Shown piece after piece: positions 9,154-17,915 of a stretch of 64,000 nucleotides of DNA (position 1 is the stretch's first letter; every line of letters starts with the position of its first letter). Made by a program: the position numbers and the translations under genes. Below the pieces are notes generated by a model. The model did no database searches. It was not told the DNA's origin and saw nothing but the letters and a program-made list of their open reading frames with translations. Source of the DNA: Campylobacter concisus (lineage in GTDB: Bacteria; Campylobacterota; Campylobacteria; Campylobacterales; Campylobacteraceae); contig NZ_JAAKYZ010000002.1 of NCBI RefSeq assembly GCF_015229955.1, positions 62,001-126,000 of the forward strand, read 5' to 3'.

Positions 9154-9784
9154 CCCTTTTATCTGCTAAAAGTTTGAATGTGCCCTCTTTTAAATCGTAG
9201 CTAAAAATTTCACCGGTTTCTATAATGTAGTGCCAGCCATAAATTTGAAGGTTTCCTCTTTCATACTCCTCTTTTACATTTGGATAAGTCATTATATTTT
9301 CGATCGAATTTATCACATTTAATCTCTCAGTTAGCCACGCCATTTTTGCTGGATCGTCGCTTGTAAATTTAAGCACTTCTCGCTTGATCGGCTCTATTAG
9401 CTTTATCCAATTTCTAACATTTGGCGTGGTCTTGAGCTTTTTTTCATCCATATAAAGCGCTGCACATCCGCCGCAGTCAGAGTGCCCGCAAATAATGATA
9501 TTTTTGATATTTAAAAGCTCTAATGCATATTCGATAGCCGAAGTCGTTGCCAAAAATTCCTCGCTCACTCTATAAGGTGGCACGATGTTTGCAATATTTC
9601 GCACCATAAAAAGCTCGCCTGGAAGGCAGTTTGTTATCAAATTCGGTACTACTCTTGAATCAACACAGGATATAAAAAGGGTATGCGGGTCTTGTCTATT
9701 TTGTAGACTTTTAAAGAGCTCTTCATGCTCTAAAAAGCCATCTTCCATAAATTTTACCGCACCTTCAAGTAGCGAGTCATCCAT
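9140..9784 (-). CDS. Beta-class carbonic anhydrase
   Basis: Zinc enzyme interconverting CO2 and bicarbonate, important for growth at low CO2 in campylobacters. The protein has 214 residues, a normal length. Zinc ligands are visible as Cys40 in SCVDSR, and His101 and Cys104 in GHSDCGGC; the Asp42-Arg44 dyad is intact. The plant-type/CanB-like subfamily is indicated by the sequence order. It is first in a minus-strand cluster and overlaps the downstream MscS gene by 14 bases. Confidence 0.95.
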   Translation of the reverse strand: MDDSLLEGAVKFMEDGFLEHEELFKSLQNRQDPHTLFISCVDSRVVPNLITNCLPGELFMVRNIANIVPPYRVSEEFLATTSAIEYALELLNIKNIIICGHSDCGGCAALYMDEKKLKTTPNVRNWIKLIEPIKREVLKFTSDDPAKMAWLTERLNVINSIENIMTYPNVKEEYERGNLQIYGWHYIIETGEIFSYDLKEGTFKLLADKRGENA

Positions 9785-9954
9785 AGAAATTTATCTCCAT
9801 TTTTTATATTTTTACGCGATTATAGCAACTTTTATTTAATCTAAAAAATACTTTAACATATAAATTTTTAACTAATATAATTTGTTAAAATTCTTTTTAT
9901 TCATTGTTTAATTATTTTAGGCTAAACTCATTCAAAAATTCATAAGGAGATAAA

Positions 9955-10653
9955 ATGAGTCTGTATGATAGGAACTACGCAAAACAAAATCAAGAAGAAC
10001 TTGCGTACTCTCAAAGCTCACTAAGCACTTTTATAAAACAAACTTATCAACTTTTTGCAGCATCACTACTTTCAGCAACAGCTGGCGCTTATGTAGGTAT
10101 TAGCATAGCTGGCGTTTTTGCGGCAAATAGATTTTTGTTCTGGGGACTTGTAATAGTCGAGTTTGCACTACTTTTTGGCTTAATGGCAGCTAAACGCAAA
10201 GAGGGATTAAATTTAATACTTCTATTTGCGTTTACTTTCATAAGTGGCCTTACGCTAACTCCGCTACTTTCAGCGATCTTGGCTATGCCAAGTGGAGCTG
10301 GTATTGTAGCTCAAGCATTTGGACTAACAACAGTTGCTTTTGGTGCGTTAAGTGTCTTTGCAATGAATACAAAACGTAACTTTACAACAATGGGTAAAAT
10401 GTTGTTCATAACCTTAATTGTTATCGTTGCAGCAGCTATTATTAATATCTTTGTTAAAAGCACAATGTTTCAACTTGTAATCGCAAGTATTTCATCGATC
10501 TTATTTAGCGCATATATACTTTTTGATACGCAAAATATTATCCGTGGAAACTACGAAACTCCAGTTGAAGGCGCAGTTGCTTTGTATCTTGATTTTGTAA
10601 ATCTATTTACATCATTACTACAAATTTTAGGAATTTTTAATAGAAATGACTAA
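9955..10653 (+). CDS. Bax inhibitor-1/YccA family membrane protein
   Basis: Multipass inner-membrane protein of the BI-1 (TMBIM/YccA) family, 232 residues with about seven hydrophobic helices. The conserved C-terminal part ILFDTQNII..GNYETPVEGAVALYLDFVNLF is a clear family signature and holds the acidic residues linked to calcium or proton sensing. Members bind FtsH or act as ion leaks; the role here is not known. It has an AAGGAG ribosome site and overlaps the next gene by eight bases. Confidence 0.93.
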   Translation: MSLYDRNYAKQNQEELAYSQSSLSTFIKQTYQLFAASLLSATAGAYVGISIAGVFAANRFLFWGLVIVEFALLFGLMAAKRKEGLNLILLFAFTFISGLTLTPLLSAILAMPSGAGIVAQAFGLTTVAFGALSVFAMNTKRNFTTMGKMLFITLIVIVAAAIINIFVKSTMFQLVIASISSILFSAYILFDTQNIIRGNYETPVEGAVALYLDFVNLFTSLLQILGIFNRND

Positions 10654-11029
10654 AGATGAGCGCATCTACCGAGTAATAGATGCGAATCTAAATAGGCTAA
10701 AAGAAGGGCTTCGTGTCGTTGAAGATATAAAAAGATATGTCTTTGATGACGCTAAGCTCGCCTACAAAATAAAATCCCTCCGCCACAAAGCAAAGATCCC
10801 ACAAAAAGAATTTTTAAAATTTAGAAATTCTCAAAATGATGTCTTAAAAACTAGCACGAAAAGCGAACAAGCTAGAGAAAATTTAGACGAGATAATCACT
10901 GCAAATTTCAAGCGCGCCCAGGAGAGTGCTCGCGTGCTTGAAGAGTGCTTTAAGCTCATAAATTTAGAACAAGCCGAGCTTTTTAAAAGCATAAGATACG
11001 AGCTTTATGAGCTTGAAAAAGAACTTTAA
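10646..11029 (+). CDS. ThiD2-like protein (thiamin pathway)
   Basis: A 127-residue helical protein containing YRVIDANLNRLKEGLRVVED near the start and RAQESARVLEE later. These blocks mark the ThiD2 domain, usually found fused N-terminally to thiamin phosphate synthase (ThiE). A stand-alone hydroxymethylpyrimidine phosphate kinase activity has been described for the family. Here the domain is alone, with no ThiE part following. It is translationally coupled to the BI-1 gene. Family call is fairly strong; enzymatic role is inferred. Confidence 0.75.
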   Translation: MTKDERIYRVIDANLNRLKEGLRVVEDIKRYVFDDAKLAYKIKSLRHKAKIPQKEFLKFRNSQNDVLKTSTKSEQARENLDEIITANFKRAQESARVLEECFKLINLEQAELFKSIRYELYELEKEL

Positions 11030-11095
11030 CTAAAAATTTAAATCTTTTCTTGTATAATCGCAACCAATTATTTTTAAAAATTTAAAGGAAATTTC

Positions 11096-11425
11096 GTGAG
11101 TTTAATATTTTTGATCTTACAGTTTGCTCTAGCTGTCATCATAACTATCGCTGTTTTACTTCAAAAAAGCTCATCTATCGGACTTGGGGCATATAGCGGA
11201 AGTAACGAGAGTCTTTTTGGAGCAAAAGGACCAGCTGGATTTTTAGCTAAATTTACTTTTATCGTAGGTATTTTATTTATCTTAAATACACTTGCACTTG
11301 GATACTTCTACAATAAAGATCTAAAACGCTCTATCGTTGATAGCTTCGATAGTAAATCTCTAGTCATACCAAAGTCAAACGACGTACCATCAGCTCCTAG
11401 TGCACCACAAACTCCAGCAAAATAA
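11096..11425 (+). CDS. secG: Preprotein translocase subunit SecG
   Basis: Small membrane subunit of the SecYEG channel that assists SecA-driven export. It has 109 residues, two transmembrane helices (about 3-22 and 52-72) and the conserved loop containing LLQKSSSIGLGAYSG. The start is GTG at 11096, placed by an AAAGGAAA ribosome site. A Pro/Ala-rich cytoplasmic tail ends the protein. The deacetylase gene begins two bases after its stop, and frr follows. Confidence 0.95.
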   Translation: MSLIFLILQFALAVIITIAVLLQKSSSIGLGAYSGSNESLFGAKGPAGFLAKFTFIVGILFILNTLALGYFYNKDLKRSIVDSFDSKSLVIPKSNDVPSAPSAPQTPAK

Positions 11426-11427
11426 CA

Positions 11428-12387
11428 ATGATAAAAACACTTTTAGCGTCATTTTTGACGCTAACATTTGCTTTAGCAGACGCTCATATTTTAGTCTATC
11501 ATCGCTTTGATGATCCAAGACATACAAGCACTGATATTTCTATTAAAAATTTAAGAGAGCAGTTTGAATATTTCAAAAATAATGGCTATGAAGTCGTTAA
11601 ACTCTCAAAGCTAGTCGATGCTGTAAATGCTGGCGAAAAAATACCTGATAACTGGATCGTCATCACTGTAGATGATGGTTATAAAAGTTTCTATGACAAG
11701 GCCCTTAGTGTATTTAAAGAGTATAACTATCCATTTGCACTAATGCTTTATGTGGAAGCCAGTGCAAATAAATATGGCGATTATTTAGATTTTGATCAGA
11801 TTAAAGAACTTGAGGCTTATGGCGAGATTGGGTACCACTCGTACGCTCATCCAAGAATGACAAAGCTTAGCGATGAGGCATTAAGGGAGGATTTTCAAAA
11901 AGGCGTAGAGACCTTTGAAAAGCACATGGGTTATAAGCCAAAATATTTCGCGGTACCATACGGCGAGATCGATAACAGAGTTGTCTCTTTGGCAAAAGAA
12001 TTTGGCTTTTTAGCCCTTTTAAATCAAAACTCAGGTGCGGTTTCAGACAAGAGTGATGTTTACGATCTCTATAGAACACCAGTAATGAACGGTACCAAAA
12101 TAGCACTAACATTTAATAGTAAATTTCTAAATGCCCAGTGGATATTTCCAGAGGGCTATCCGCAAAATAATGCGATCGACAAGCTAATCATCAAAACCGA
12201 TACAAATGCTAGTGAAGGTAGTTTTTTTATGACTGGCTTTAATGGCTTTAAAAAAGTACCTATGACAAATGGTGTTTTTGAATGTAAATTTAACCCCCCT
12301 CTCGATAAACGCAAAGTTTTAATATCACTAAAAGTAGATCATCAACGAAGTACAAAACTTCTAATAAAGGACATCAATGCTAAATAA
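11428..12387 (+). CDS. Exported polysaccharide deacetylase-family protein
   Basis: A secreted 319-residue protein with a signal peptide (about 1-18) and a NodB-type deacetylase domain (about 20-200). Metal and catalytic motifs are visible: LVYHRFDD near the mature N-terminus, TVDDGY with the catalytic Asp pair and HSYAHP with the two metal His. It would remove acetyl groups from a glycan such as peptidoglycan or a surface polymer; the substrate is unknown. A C-terminal beta-rich part (about 210-319) is unassigned. It lies between secG and frr, overlapping frr by 11 bases, an arrangement implying co-transcription with housekeeping genes. Confidence 0.88.
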   Translation: MIKTLLASFLTLTFALADAHILVYHRFDDPRHTSTDISIKNLREQFEYFKNNGYEVVKLSKLVDAVNAGEKIPDNWIVITVDDGYKSFYDKALSVFKEYNYPFALMLYVEASANKYGDYLDFDQIKELEAYGEIGYHSYAHPRMTKLSDEALREDFQKGVETFEKHMGYKPKYFAVPYGEIDNRVVSLAKEFGFLALLNQNSGAVSDKSDVYDLYRTPVMNGTKIALTFNSKFLNAQWIFPEGYPQNNAIDKLIIKTDTNASEGSFFMTGFNGFKKVPMTNGVFECKFNPPLDKRKVLISLKVDHQRSTKLLIKDINAK

Positions 12388-12934
12388 AATTTACGAAACA
12401 CAAAAAGAAGGCTGCGAAAAAGCAATAGCTTCATTAAAACGTGACTTTACAACGCTTAGAACGGGTAAGGTAAACATTAATATTGTAGATCATGTAATGG
12501 TTGATTATTATGGTTCGCCAACTCCGCTCAACCAAGTGGCCACTGTGCTTACAAGCGATGCTTCAACTATTGCTATTACACCTTGGGAAAAGAGCATGAT
12601 AAAAGCGATCTCTTCAGCTATCCAAGCAGCAAATATCGGCGTCAATCCAAATAGTGATGGTGAGAGTGTCAAGCTATTTTTTCCACCTATGACCGTCGAG
12701 CAACGCCAAGAAAATGCAAAACATGCAAAATCAATGGGAGAAAAAGCCAAAGTTAGTATAAGAAACGTAAGAAAAGATGCAAATGATGAAGTAAAAAAAC
12801 TTGAAAAAGACAAAGCTATAACTGAGGATGAGAGTAAAAAGGGGCAGGATGAGGTTCAAAAGATAACTGACACCTACACTGCAAAAATCGATACTCTTGT
12901 AAAAGAAAAAGAAGCCGAGCTTTTAAAAATCTAA
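12377..12934 (+). CDS. frr: Ribosome recycling factor
   Basis: Releases ribosomes from mRNA after termination, together with EF-G. At 185 residues it is standard length. It contains the conserved [10 protein letters not shown] block near residues 25-35, a middle domain with [13 protein letters not shown], and the family stretch [16 protein letters not shown]. Ribosome site AAGGAC lies inside the end of the deacetylase gene. A strong hairpin follows. Confidence 0.97.
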   Translation: MLNKIYETQKEGCEKAIASLKRDFTTLRTGKVNINIVDHVMVDYYGSPTPLNQVATVLTSDASTIAITPWEKSMIKAISSAIQAANIGVNPNSDGESVKLFFPPMTVEQRQENAKHAKSMGEKAKVSIRNVRKDANDEVKKLEKDKAITEDESKKGQDEVQKITDTYTAKIDTLVKEKEAELLKI

Positions 12935-12955
12935 AATTTTTAGAAATTTTTCCTT

Positions 12956-12981
12956 ATCTAGCTACTTTTATGTAGCTAGAT
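12956..12981 (+). terminator. Terminator hairpin after frr
   Basis: Perfect 10-bp arms 12956-12965 (ATCTAGCTAC) and 12972-12981 with a six-base loop, 21 bases after the frr stop. The T-run is weak (ATTCTCTC). Confidence 0.65.
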
Positions 12982-13346
12982 ATTCTCTCAAAATAATATT
13001 TCAAAAAAATATTTATTAGCAAGTAGTTTAATTTTTTGTCTGTTGCACTTTTATCTATTAAATATAAATAGAACCTAGACTACATAAAACATAGCCACTA
13101 CTTTGTCTTTAAACTATTTTCATGGATTGCTTTAATTTAAATTTTTATTTTGGATGTGTATTACAAATATTGTTTTAATAATTTAAGGCAGCTAAAAATA
13201 AAATATAAAAACTCTTAAACTTTTCCTTATCTTACAATGTCTTACTTTAAATAAGAAATTTACTGATATTTTTAGTTCTAGTAAATTTTGGACTGAATTT
13301 TTATAAAAATTTTCTTATAGGCATTATGAATAATAAATTAGATGTA
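12982..13346. other. AT-rich non-coding gap between frr and the tRNA cluster
   Basis: About 365 bases with no ORF that has a ribosome site and no clear secondary structure. It may hold the 3' processing and termination signals of the minus-strand tRNA transcript. Confidence 0.4.
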
Positions 13347-13436
13347 TGGCCGGGAGATAGGGATTCGAACCCCAGGAGGCTTTCACACCTCAACGGTTTT
13401 CAAGACCGCCGCTTTCGACCGCTCAGCCATCTCCCG
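13347..13436 (-). tRNA. tRNA-Ser (anticodon TGA)
   Basis: A class II tRNA with a long variable arm. The acceptor stem CGGGAGA pairs with TCTCCCG and CCA is encoded. The anticodon loop CTTGAAA reads TGA. Confidence 0.95.
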
Positions 13437-13494
13437 AATTAAAGATTTGTGATTATAACCAACTTTGCTTAAAATTTACTATAATCTTTAAAAT

Positions 13495-13650
13495 TTACTC
13501 TGTTTTTTCTTTAATATATGTAGCTCCATCATTTATCTTTTCTTTGGTCCATTCTTTGGCATTATGAGTATCTTCTTTTACGCCATGCCAAGTATTTGAA
13601 CAACCAGCTACAAAAAATGATATACAAGCTGCTAAAAATAAATTTCTCAC
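13495..13650 (-). CDS. Entericidin-like small lipoprotein
   Basis: A 51-residue ORF with a GTG start and a GAAGGAAT ribosome site. The N-terminal signal ends in VAGC, a good lipobox, so Cys17 should be lipid-modified. The mature part begins CSNTWHGVKED, matching the entericidin EcnA/EcnB signature (Cys-Asn-Thr-x-x-Gly-x-x-x-Asp). The rest is hydrophilic and helical. Entericidins are linked to stationary-phase bacteriolysis or envelope stress in E. coli, and no second member lies beside it. It lies within a tRNA cluster, on the same strand as four of the five tRNAs. Confidence 0.75.
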   Translation of the reverse strand: MRNLFLAACISFFVAGCSNTWHGVKEDTHNAKEWTKEKINDGATYIKEKTE

Positions 13651-13682
13651 TATTATTCCTTCGAGTAGTTATTTTTGAAGTT

Positions 13683-13756
13683 TGGAGGCGACACCCGGAT
13701 TCGAACCGGGGATCAAAGCTTTGCAGGCTCATGCCTTACCACTTGGCCATGTCGCC
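13683..13756 (-). tRNA. tRNA-Cys (anticodon GCA)
   Basis: The acceptor stem GGCGACA pairs with TGTCGCC, CCA is encoded and the anticodon loop reads CTGCAAA. Confidence 0.96.
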
Positions 13757-13762
13757 ATATCG

Positions 13763-13849
13763 TGGTGCCCGAGACCGGACTTGAACCGGTACGGTAAAAA
13801 CTACCGAGGGATTTTAAGTCCCTTGCGTCTACCATTCCGCCACTCGGGC
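13763..13849 (-). tRNA. tRNA-Leu (anticodon TAA)
   Basis: Class II tRNA with a variable arm. The acceptor GCCCGAG pairs with CTCGGGC, CCA is encoded and the anticodon TAA sits in CTTAAAA. Confidence 0.95.
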
Positions 13850-13857
13850 TAAGTTAA

Positions 13858-13932
13858 TGGAGCGGGAAACGAGATTCGAACTCGCGACCCCAACCTTGGC
13901 AAGGTTGTGCTCTACCCCTGAGCTATTCCCGC
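13858..13932 (-). tRNA. tRNA-Gly (anticodon GCC)
   Basis: The acceptor GCGGGAA pairs with TTCCCGC, CCA is encoded and the anticodon loop reads TTGCCAA. Confidence 0.96.
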
Positions 13933-14037
13933 GTTAAAGTTTGCAATATTATCCAAAAATTGCTTAAAATTTTATTTTACTAAAACAAATTTCAAAATAT
14001 TGTAAGCCATAAAAAGATAAAATGCCAAAATCTATTT

Positions 14038-14113
<76 letters not shown>

Positions 14114-14248
14114 ACAGACGTTTTCAGGGGTTTTCAAACCTTGTCAAAAAAAGCTTTTCAAAGCCTAAATTTAGGGCTTTTACCACTTTTTAAGCTCTCA
14201 TCTCTTATCATTGCATTTCATCTAATATCACTCTTTTGAGTGTGTATC

Positions 14249-14288
14249 TGAGTGTAAAAAAATATTTTTAGTAACTTTTTACACTCAA
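14249..14288. promoter_or_regulatory. Inverted TGAGTGTAAAAA repeat before the integrase gene
   Basis: TGAGTGTAAAAA at 14249-14260 faces TTTTTACACTCA at 14277-14288, a perfect 12-bp inverted repeat. A further partial copy (TTTACACTCAAAAA) is inside the integrase gene from 14341, and the direct form recurs at 25550-25561 near attR. The pattern fits integrase arm-type sites. Confidence 0.55.
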
Positions 14289-14304
14289 AAACAAGGGTTA
14301 CGAA

Positions 14305-15521
14305 ATGGCAAGCTTTACAAACGATTTGGCACTAAAAAAATTTACACTCAAAAATAAAAATCGTGAGTGGGTAAAAGATGACGGAGTAAAATTTTTATAT
14401 GTGCTTGCTTACAAGACCCAAAAAGAAACCACCAAAACATTTTATTTCAAGTATCAAGAGAGCGACGAGAAGCGAACAACAAAACAAATTAGGCTAGGCA
14501 AATATCCAAGCATTACGCTAGCAGAAGCAAGGGCGAAAGCCTTAGAGCTAGAGAGGTTAAGAGATAGGGGCGAAGACTTGCAGACAGCCACAGCCAAGCA
14601 AAAAGCTATCACGTTTAAAGATGTAGCCGATGAGTGGATAGAAAAAGAGCAGAGCAAAAGCCTCGTATCGACTAAGAAGCAAATAGGGCGTGTAAAAAAT
14701 CATCTCATCTTTTATTTAGGTAGCAAAGAGATAACCGCTCTAAAGCGTAGAGATTATATGCAAGTAATCGAGCAGATACAAGCACAAGAAATCAAAAAGG
14801 GCATAACACACTAAACATCAGAGCGAACATTTAGGTTACTTCGCAAAATCTTAGATTTGGCAGTAAATAAGGGCTACATCGAACACAATCCAACACGAGA
14901 TATTATTTTTAATGATACTTTCAAGACCTCATCAAATAACCACTACAAGGCAATAACCGAGCCAAGCAAGCTAAAGAGCTATTAAGAGCAATGCAGGACT
15001 ATCAAGGCTCGTTTTGCACGCAGCAAGCGTTAATATTTGGCGTGCATACCTTTTTACGCAGTGCAAACGTGAGAGAACTAAAATGGCAATACGTGGATTT
15101 TGAGAATGATTTAATTACATTTCCAGCCGAAGCAATGAAGCTAAGAGAAATTTTTTATATGCCTATTAGTAAGCAAGTAAAGAAGCTTTTAAAAACAATG
15201 CTAGAGCATAAAAGGGGCGATTTTGTCTTTCCTAGTGGCATAAGTGCTACAAGACCGCTAAGCGATAGCACCCTCAACCAAGCGATTAAGCGGTTAGGCT
15301 TTGGCGATGAAATGGTTTTTCACGGCTTACGCACGACAGCAAGCACGCTACTAAATGAAAACATCAAAAATCACGGCTTTAGTAGTGACGTGATAGAGCT
15401 TTGCCTAGACCACAAAGAGCGAAGCAGTGTAAAAGCTATTTATGACAGAAGCCAAAGGCTGGACGAGAGGGCGGAGTTAATGCAGTGGTGGAGTGATTAT
15501 TTAGATGAGTTGTGGTCTTAA
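14305..15521 (+). pseudogene. Tyrosine recombinase (integrase), broken by a stop and a frameshift
   Basis: A P4/DLP12-type integrase of about 400 codons. The N-terminal part (14305-14814) has the SAM-like DNA-binding region with GKYPSITLAEARAKALE. It ends at an in-frame TAA (14812-14814), after which the same frame continues with recognisable integrase sequence (TSERTFRLLRKILDLAV). Near 14975 one base, probably a G, is missing, shifting the rest into the third frame. The catalytic part (14991-15521) keeps the first Arg in FLRSANVREL, the HGLR motif, the LDHKERS His and the Tyr of AIYDRSQ. With two lesions it should be inactive, unless sequence errors explain both. Confidence 0.9.
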
Positions 15522-16242
15522 TAAAAAATTTAGTGGTGGCTTTGATCCTATTAACACAGATATTTTGAAAATAATAGAGGTAAAACCAAGCAAAGACAAT
15601 GAAATATTTATAACCTTTGTTACTCAAGTAGTTTTTTTATTTTCTTATGACCTAGCCGAGAGAAATAAAGACAAAGTTTTCATAACATACGAAAAATTTA
15701 TTAGTATCACACCCTTTTTAAAAGAATTAGAGGACCATTTTACTTTTATCAATAAAAAAATAACAATAGACCAAATTAACCAAGAAAAAATAATATTATT
15801 ATCAGAAGCTTTTTATCAATATATTTGCGATGAGGTAAAGCAAAAAGTTACAAAAGCAAAAAGAAAGCCGACAAAAGCCCTAAATCAAGATATTAGCCTA
15901 ATTTTAAAAACAGCTTGTTTCCTTGAAACAAAGACCAACATTAATACCAACATTATTACGGCAAAAGCCAACAAAAGTTTAAATATAGCCCTGGACGTTA
16001 TTTATGACCTATTAGATGAGTTAGCAAAAACAAAAAGTAGCAATAGGTGCAAAAATATTTTTTTAAAAGAAACAGCATATTTTAAACAAGAAGCCAGCGT
16101 TAGCGATATTAAAAAAATTCTACAAGATATAAATAAAACTCATAATTTAAAGCTAGATACATATTTAAAAAATATGATTAACGCACTAGTTGAAGCAAAA
16201 AACAACATTGTAAAAATCCTACTTAGTGAAAAACATTTTTAA
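15505..16242 (+). CDS. Hypothetical protein of the element
   Basis: A 245-residue, Lys/Asn/Ile-rich protein that starts inside the last codons of the integrase gene (17-base overlap). I see no signal peptide, membrane helix or known motif; the middle and C-terminal parts are predicted mostly helical. Its base composition is more AT-rich than that of nearby element genes. Position directly after the integrase is typical of a satellite accessory or defence gene, but there is no direct evidence for a role. Confidence 0.65.
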   Translation: MSCGLNKKFSGGFDPINTDILKIIEVKPSKDNEIFITFVTQVVFLFSYDLAERNKDKVFITYEKFISITPFLKELEDHFTFINKKITIDQINQEKIILLSEAFYQYICDEVKQKVTKAKRKPTKALNQDISLILKTACFLETKTNINTNIITAKANKSLNIALDVIYDLLDELAKTKSSNRCKNIFLKETAYFKQEASVSDIKKILQDINKTHNLKLDTYLKNMINALVEAKNNIVKILLSEKHF

Positions 16243-16388
16243 AAAGTCTATTTTAAGCATTTTTTAAAAACAAGCACGCCTTTTTTATTCCGTAATAATT
16301 CTCCCATATCAAATCAACTTAAGCATATCAAGCTTGCAAGCATTCAGGCTTAACCATTTGAGAAAAATTACATATAAAAGGATTAAAA
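16243..16388 (+). promoter_or_regulatory. Short control region before the alpA-like gene
   Basis: A 146-base AT-rich spacer with AAAAGGATT as ribosome site just before 16389. No repeats strong enough to name an operator. Confidence 0.3.
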
Positions 16389-16598
16389 ATGCAAAACAAA
16401 GCCCTACTAAATTCAAGAGAAACAGCGGAGTTTTTAGGCATAGGAGTATCGACGCTTTACAGATACAAGAAATCAAGCGACTTCCCAAAACCTATCATCT
16501 ACACAAATCAAACCATACGCTTTAAACGTGATGACCTTGAAGCTTTCATGTATAAAAAGCAAGGCGGAGCGACACCAGAGCAAGGGGGCGAAAGATGA
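16389..16598 (+). CDS. AlpA-family helix-turn-helix regulator/excisionase
   Basis: A 69-residue winged-helix protein. Its block LNSRETAEFLGIGVSTLYRYKKSSDFPKP followed by RFKRDDLEAFM is the classic AlpA/MerR-like layout, with a recognition helix at STLYRY. AlpA proteins control excision or act as master activators of Gram-negative phage-inducible islands. The start is chosen at 16389 because AAAAGGATT precedes it. Its end overlaps the next gene by four bases (ATGA). The small size and location after the integrase fit a satellite control gene. Confidence 0.85.
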   Translation: MQNKALLNSRETAEFLGIGVSTLYRYKKSSDFPKPIIYTNQTIRFKRDDLEAFMYKKQGGATPEQGGER

Positions 16599-16864
16599 AG
16601 CCCCTAAAGCCAAGATACGACAAGCTAAGCGAGGAGGATTTTTACTTAGGCTTTATGCTAATAGTAAAAAAGCGTAACCCTAGCCTATTAAAAGCCATAA
16701 AAGAGGGCGAAACTAGCAAGCAGACCGATGACGCTCTAGACATAGCCCTTAGCTTTTATGATACATCGCTACAACTAGCAAGAGAGATCAACGAACTAGA
16801 GGACGAAATCAGACGGCTAAAATCTAAGCCGTCGAGTAATGCACCTCAACGCAAGAAAGGATAA
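16595..16864 (+). CDS. Small coiled-coil protein of the element
   Basis: An 89-residue hydrophilic protein of unknown function. The N-terminus KLSEEDFYLGF is followed by a central helix and a likely coiled coil near residues 50-75 (LQLAREINELEDEIRRLKS). The stretch ALDIALSFYDTSLQLAREI resembles a motif in the proteins at 16869 and 21451, suggesting a small paralogous set. Translationally coupled to the alpA-like gene by a four-base overlap. Confidence 0.65.
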   Translation: MKPLKPRYDKLSEEDFYLGFMLIVKKRNPSLLKAIKEGETSKQTDDALDIALSFYDTSLQLAREINELEDEIRRLKSKPSSNAPQRKKG

Positions 16865-16868
16865 TAAG

Positions 16869-17105
16869 ATGAGGTTAGAAATAACAACAGCAGGCAAAGG
16901 CGGAGCGATTATCGCTATCGAGCCTCAAAAGATAAAAGAATTTACTAGCCATTTAAGAGCTTACGGCGTTTCTAGTGTGAAAGAAGCACCACAAGGGTTA
17001 ATAAATATGGCTTACGATCTATTTTACATCAACAAAAACCTAAGAAAGCAAGTAAGAGAACTAACGGAGCAAGGATACAACGATGAAAGCAATAGTAGCA
17101 TTTAA
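16869..17105 (+). CDS. Small hypothetical protein, paralogue in the element
   Basis: A 78-residue protein starting at the ATG at 16869, preferred over an in-frame upstream codon because AAGGATAATAAG precedes it. The C-terminal half, with INMAYDLFYINKNLRKQVREL, looks like the LYDVAYSLFYESHALRSE segment of the protein at 21451. No known domain. It overlaps the antirepressor gene by 23 bases. Confidence 0.65.
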   Translation: MRLEITTAGKGGAIIAIEPQKIKEFTSHLRAYGVSSVKEAPQGLINMAYDLFYINKNLRKQVRELTEQGYNDESNSSI

Positions 17106-17853
17106 TGATCTAAATTTAGAGATTTCGGAGTATCAAGACACGTGGAGCTTATCTAATAAGCAAGTCGCAGATGGATTTGGCGTAAGTGAGGAAGCTATCA
17201 GGCAGCAAAAGGCTAGAAACGAGTTTAAAGAGAGCGTGCATTTTTACACCGTGACAAATTGTAACGGTGGCGCGGATAAGACATTCTGGACGAAAAAGGG
17301 CGTTATTACTTTGGGCTTTAAATTGCGTGAAACTCCACAGACGATTTTATTCAGGGACTGGGCGAGCGATTTTATCCTAAACAGCAGTAACCGCCCTTTG
17401 GATATTCAAAACGTCTTAGCAGACCCGCGCGTATTCGCACAGCTGGCATTAAGATACGCAGACGAACAAGACAAAAACAAACAGCTAGAGCATAAGATCG
17501 AAGCTGACGCGCCTTATGTAGATTTCGCGCGCGCCGTCGAGGTTAGCAAAGGCGATATTAAAATAGGCGAATATGCGAAAATCCTTTGTGATAAGAATGA
17601 AGGCGTAATTATAGGACAAAACCAGTTATTCGCTCTAATGCACGAACTAGGGATTTTGATGTTTAATAATGAACCTTTGCAAAAGTATCTAAATATGGGC
17701 TATTTTAGACGCAAACCGCGACCATTTACAAAGCCAAACGGCGAGCAATGCTTAGACCTTATCACTCTAATAACGCCAAGGGGTCAAGTAAAATTAGCTA
17801 AAAAGCTAATCGAGGCTATAAAAGCTAAAAATACGCCTCGAATAAAGAGCTAA
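17083..17853 (+). CDS. Phage antirepressor protein with KilAC-type C-terminal domain
   Basis: A 256-residue regulator. The N-terminal part (about 15-105) is a DNA-binding/antirepressor module with SLSNKQVADGFGVSEEAIRQQ. The C-terminal part (about 145-250) matches the KilAC/ANT domain, with FARAVEVSKGDIKIGEYAKIL and RPFTKPNGEQCLDLITLITPRGQ. Such proteins lift phage repression during induction or block a helper phage repressor. It overlaps the preceding gene by 23 bases. Presence together with an AlpA-like gene gives the element a full control circuit. Confidence 0.85.
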   Translation: MKAIVAFNDLNLEISEYQDTWSLSNKQVADGFGVSEEAIRQQKARNEFKESVHFYTVTNCNGGADKTFWTKKGVITLGFKLRETPQTILFRDWASDFILNSSNRPLDIQNVLADPRVFAQLALRYADEQDKNKQLEHKIEADAPYVDFARAVEVSKGDIKIGEYAKILCDKNEGVIIGQNQLFALMHELGILMFNNEPLQKYLNMGYFRRKPRPFTKPNGEQCLDLITLITPRGQVKLAKKLIEAIKAKNTPRIKS

Positions 17854-17915
17854 TTAAAGAATTTTAGGGGCGGTCAAGCCGAGCAAGTTTAGCCGCCCTT
17901 AACAAGGTTACGAAC

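Noticed and set aside
14812-14814. Two separate functional genes for the two integrase parts
   Set aside because: The stretch between them still reads as integrase without a start, and catalytic residues are all in the second part, as expected of one broken gene.
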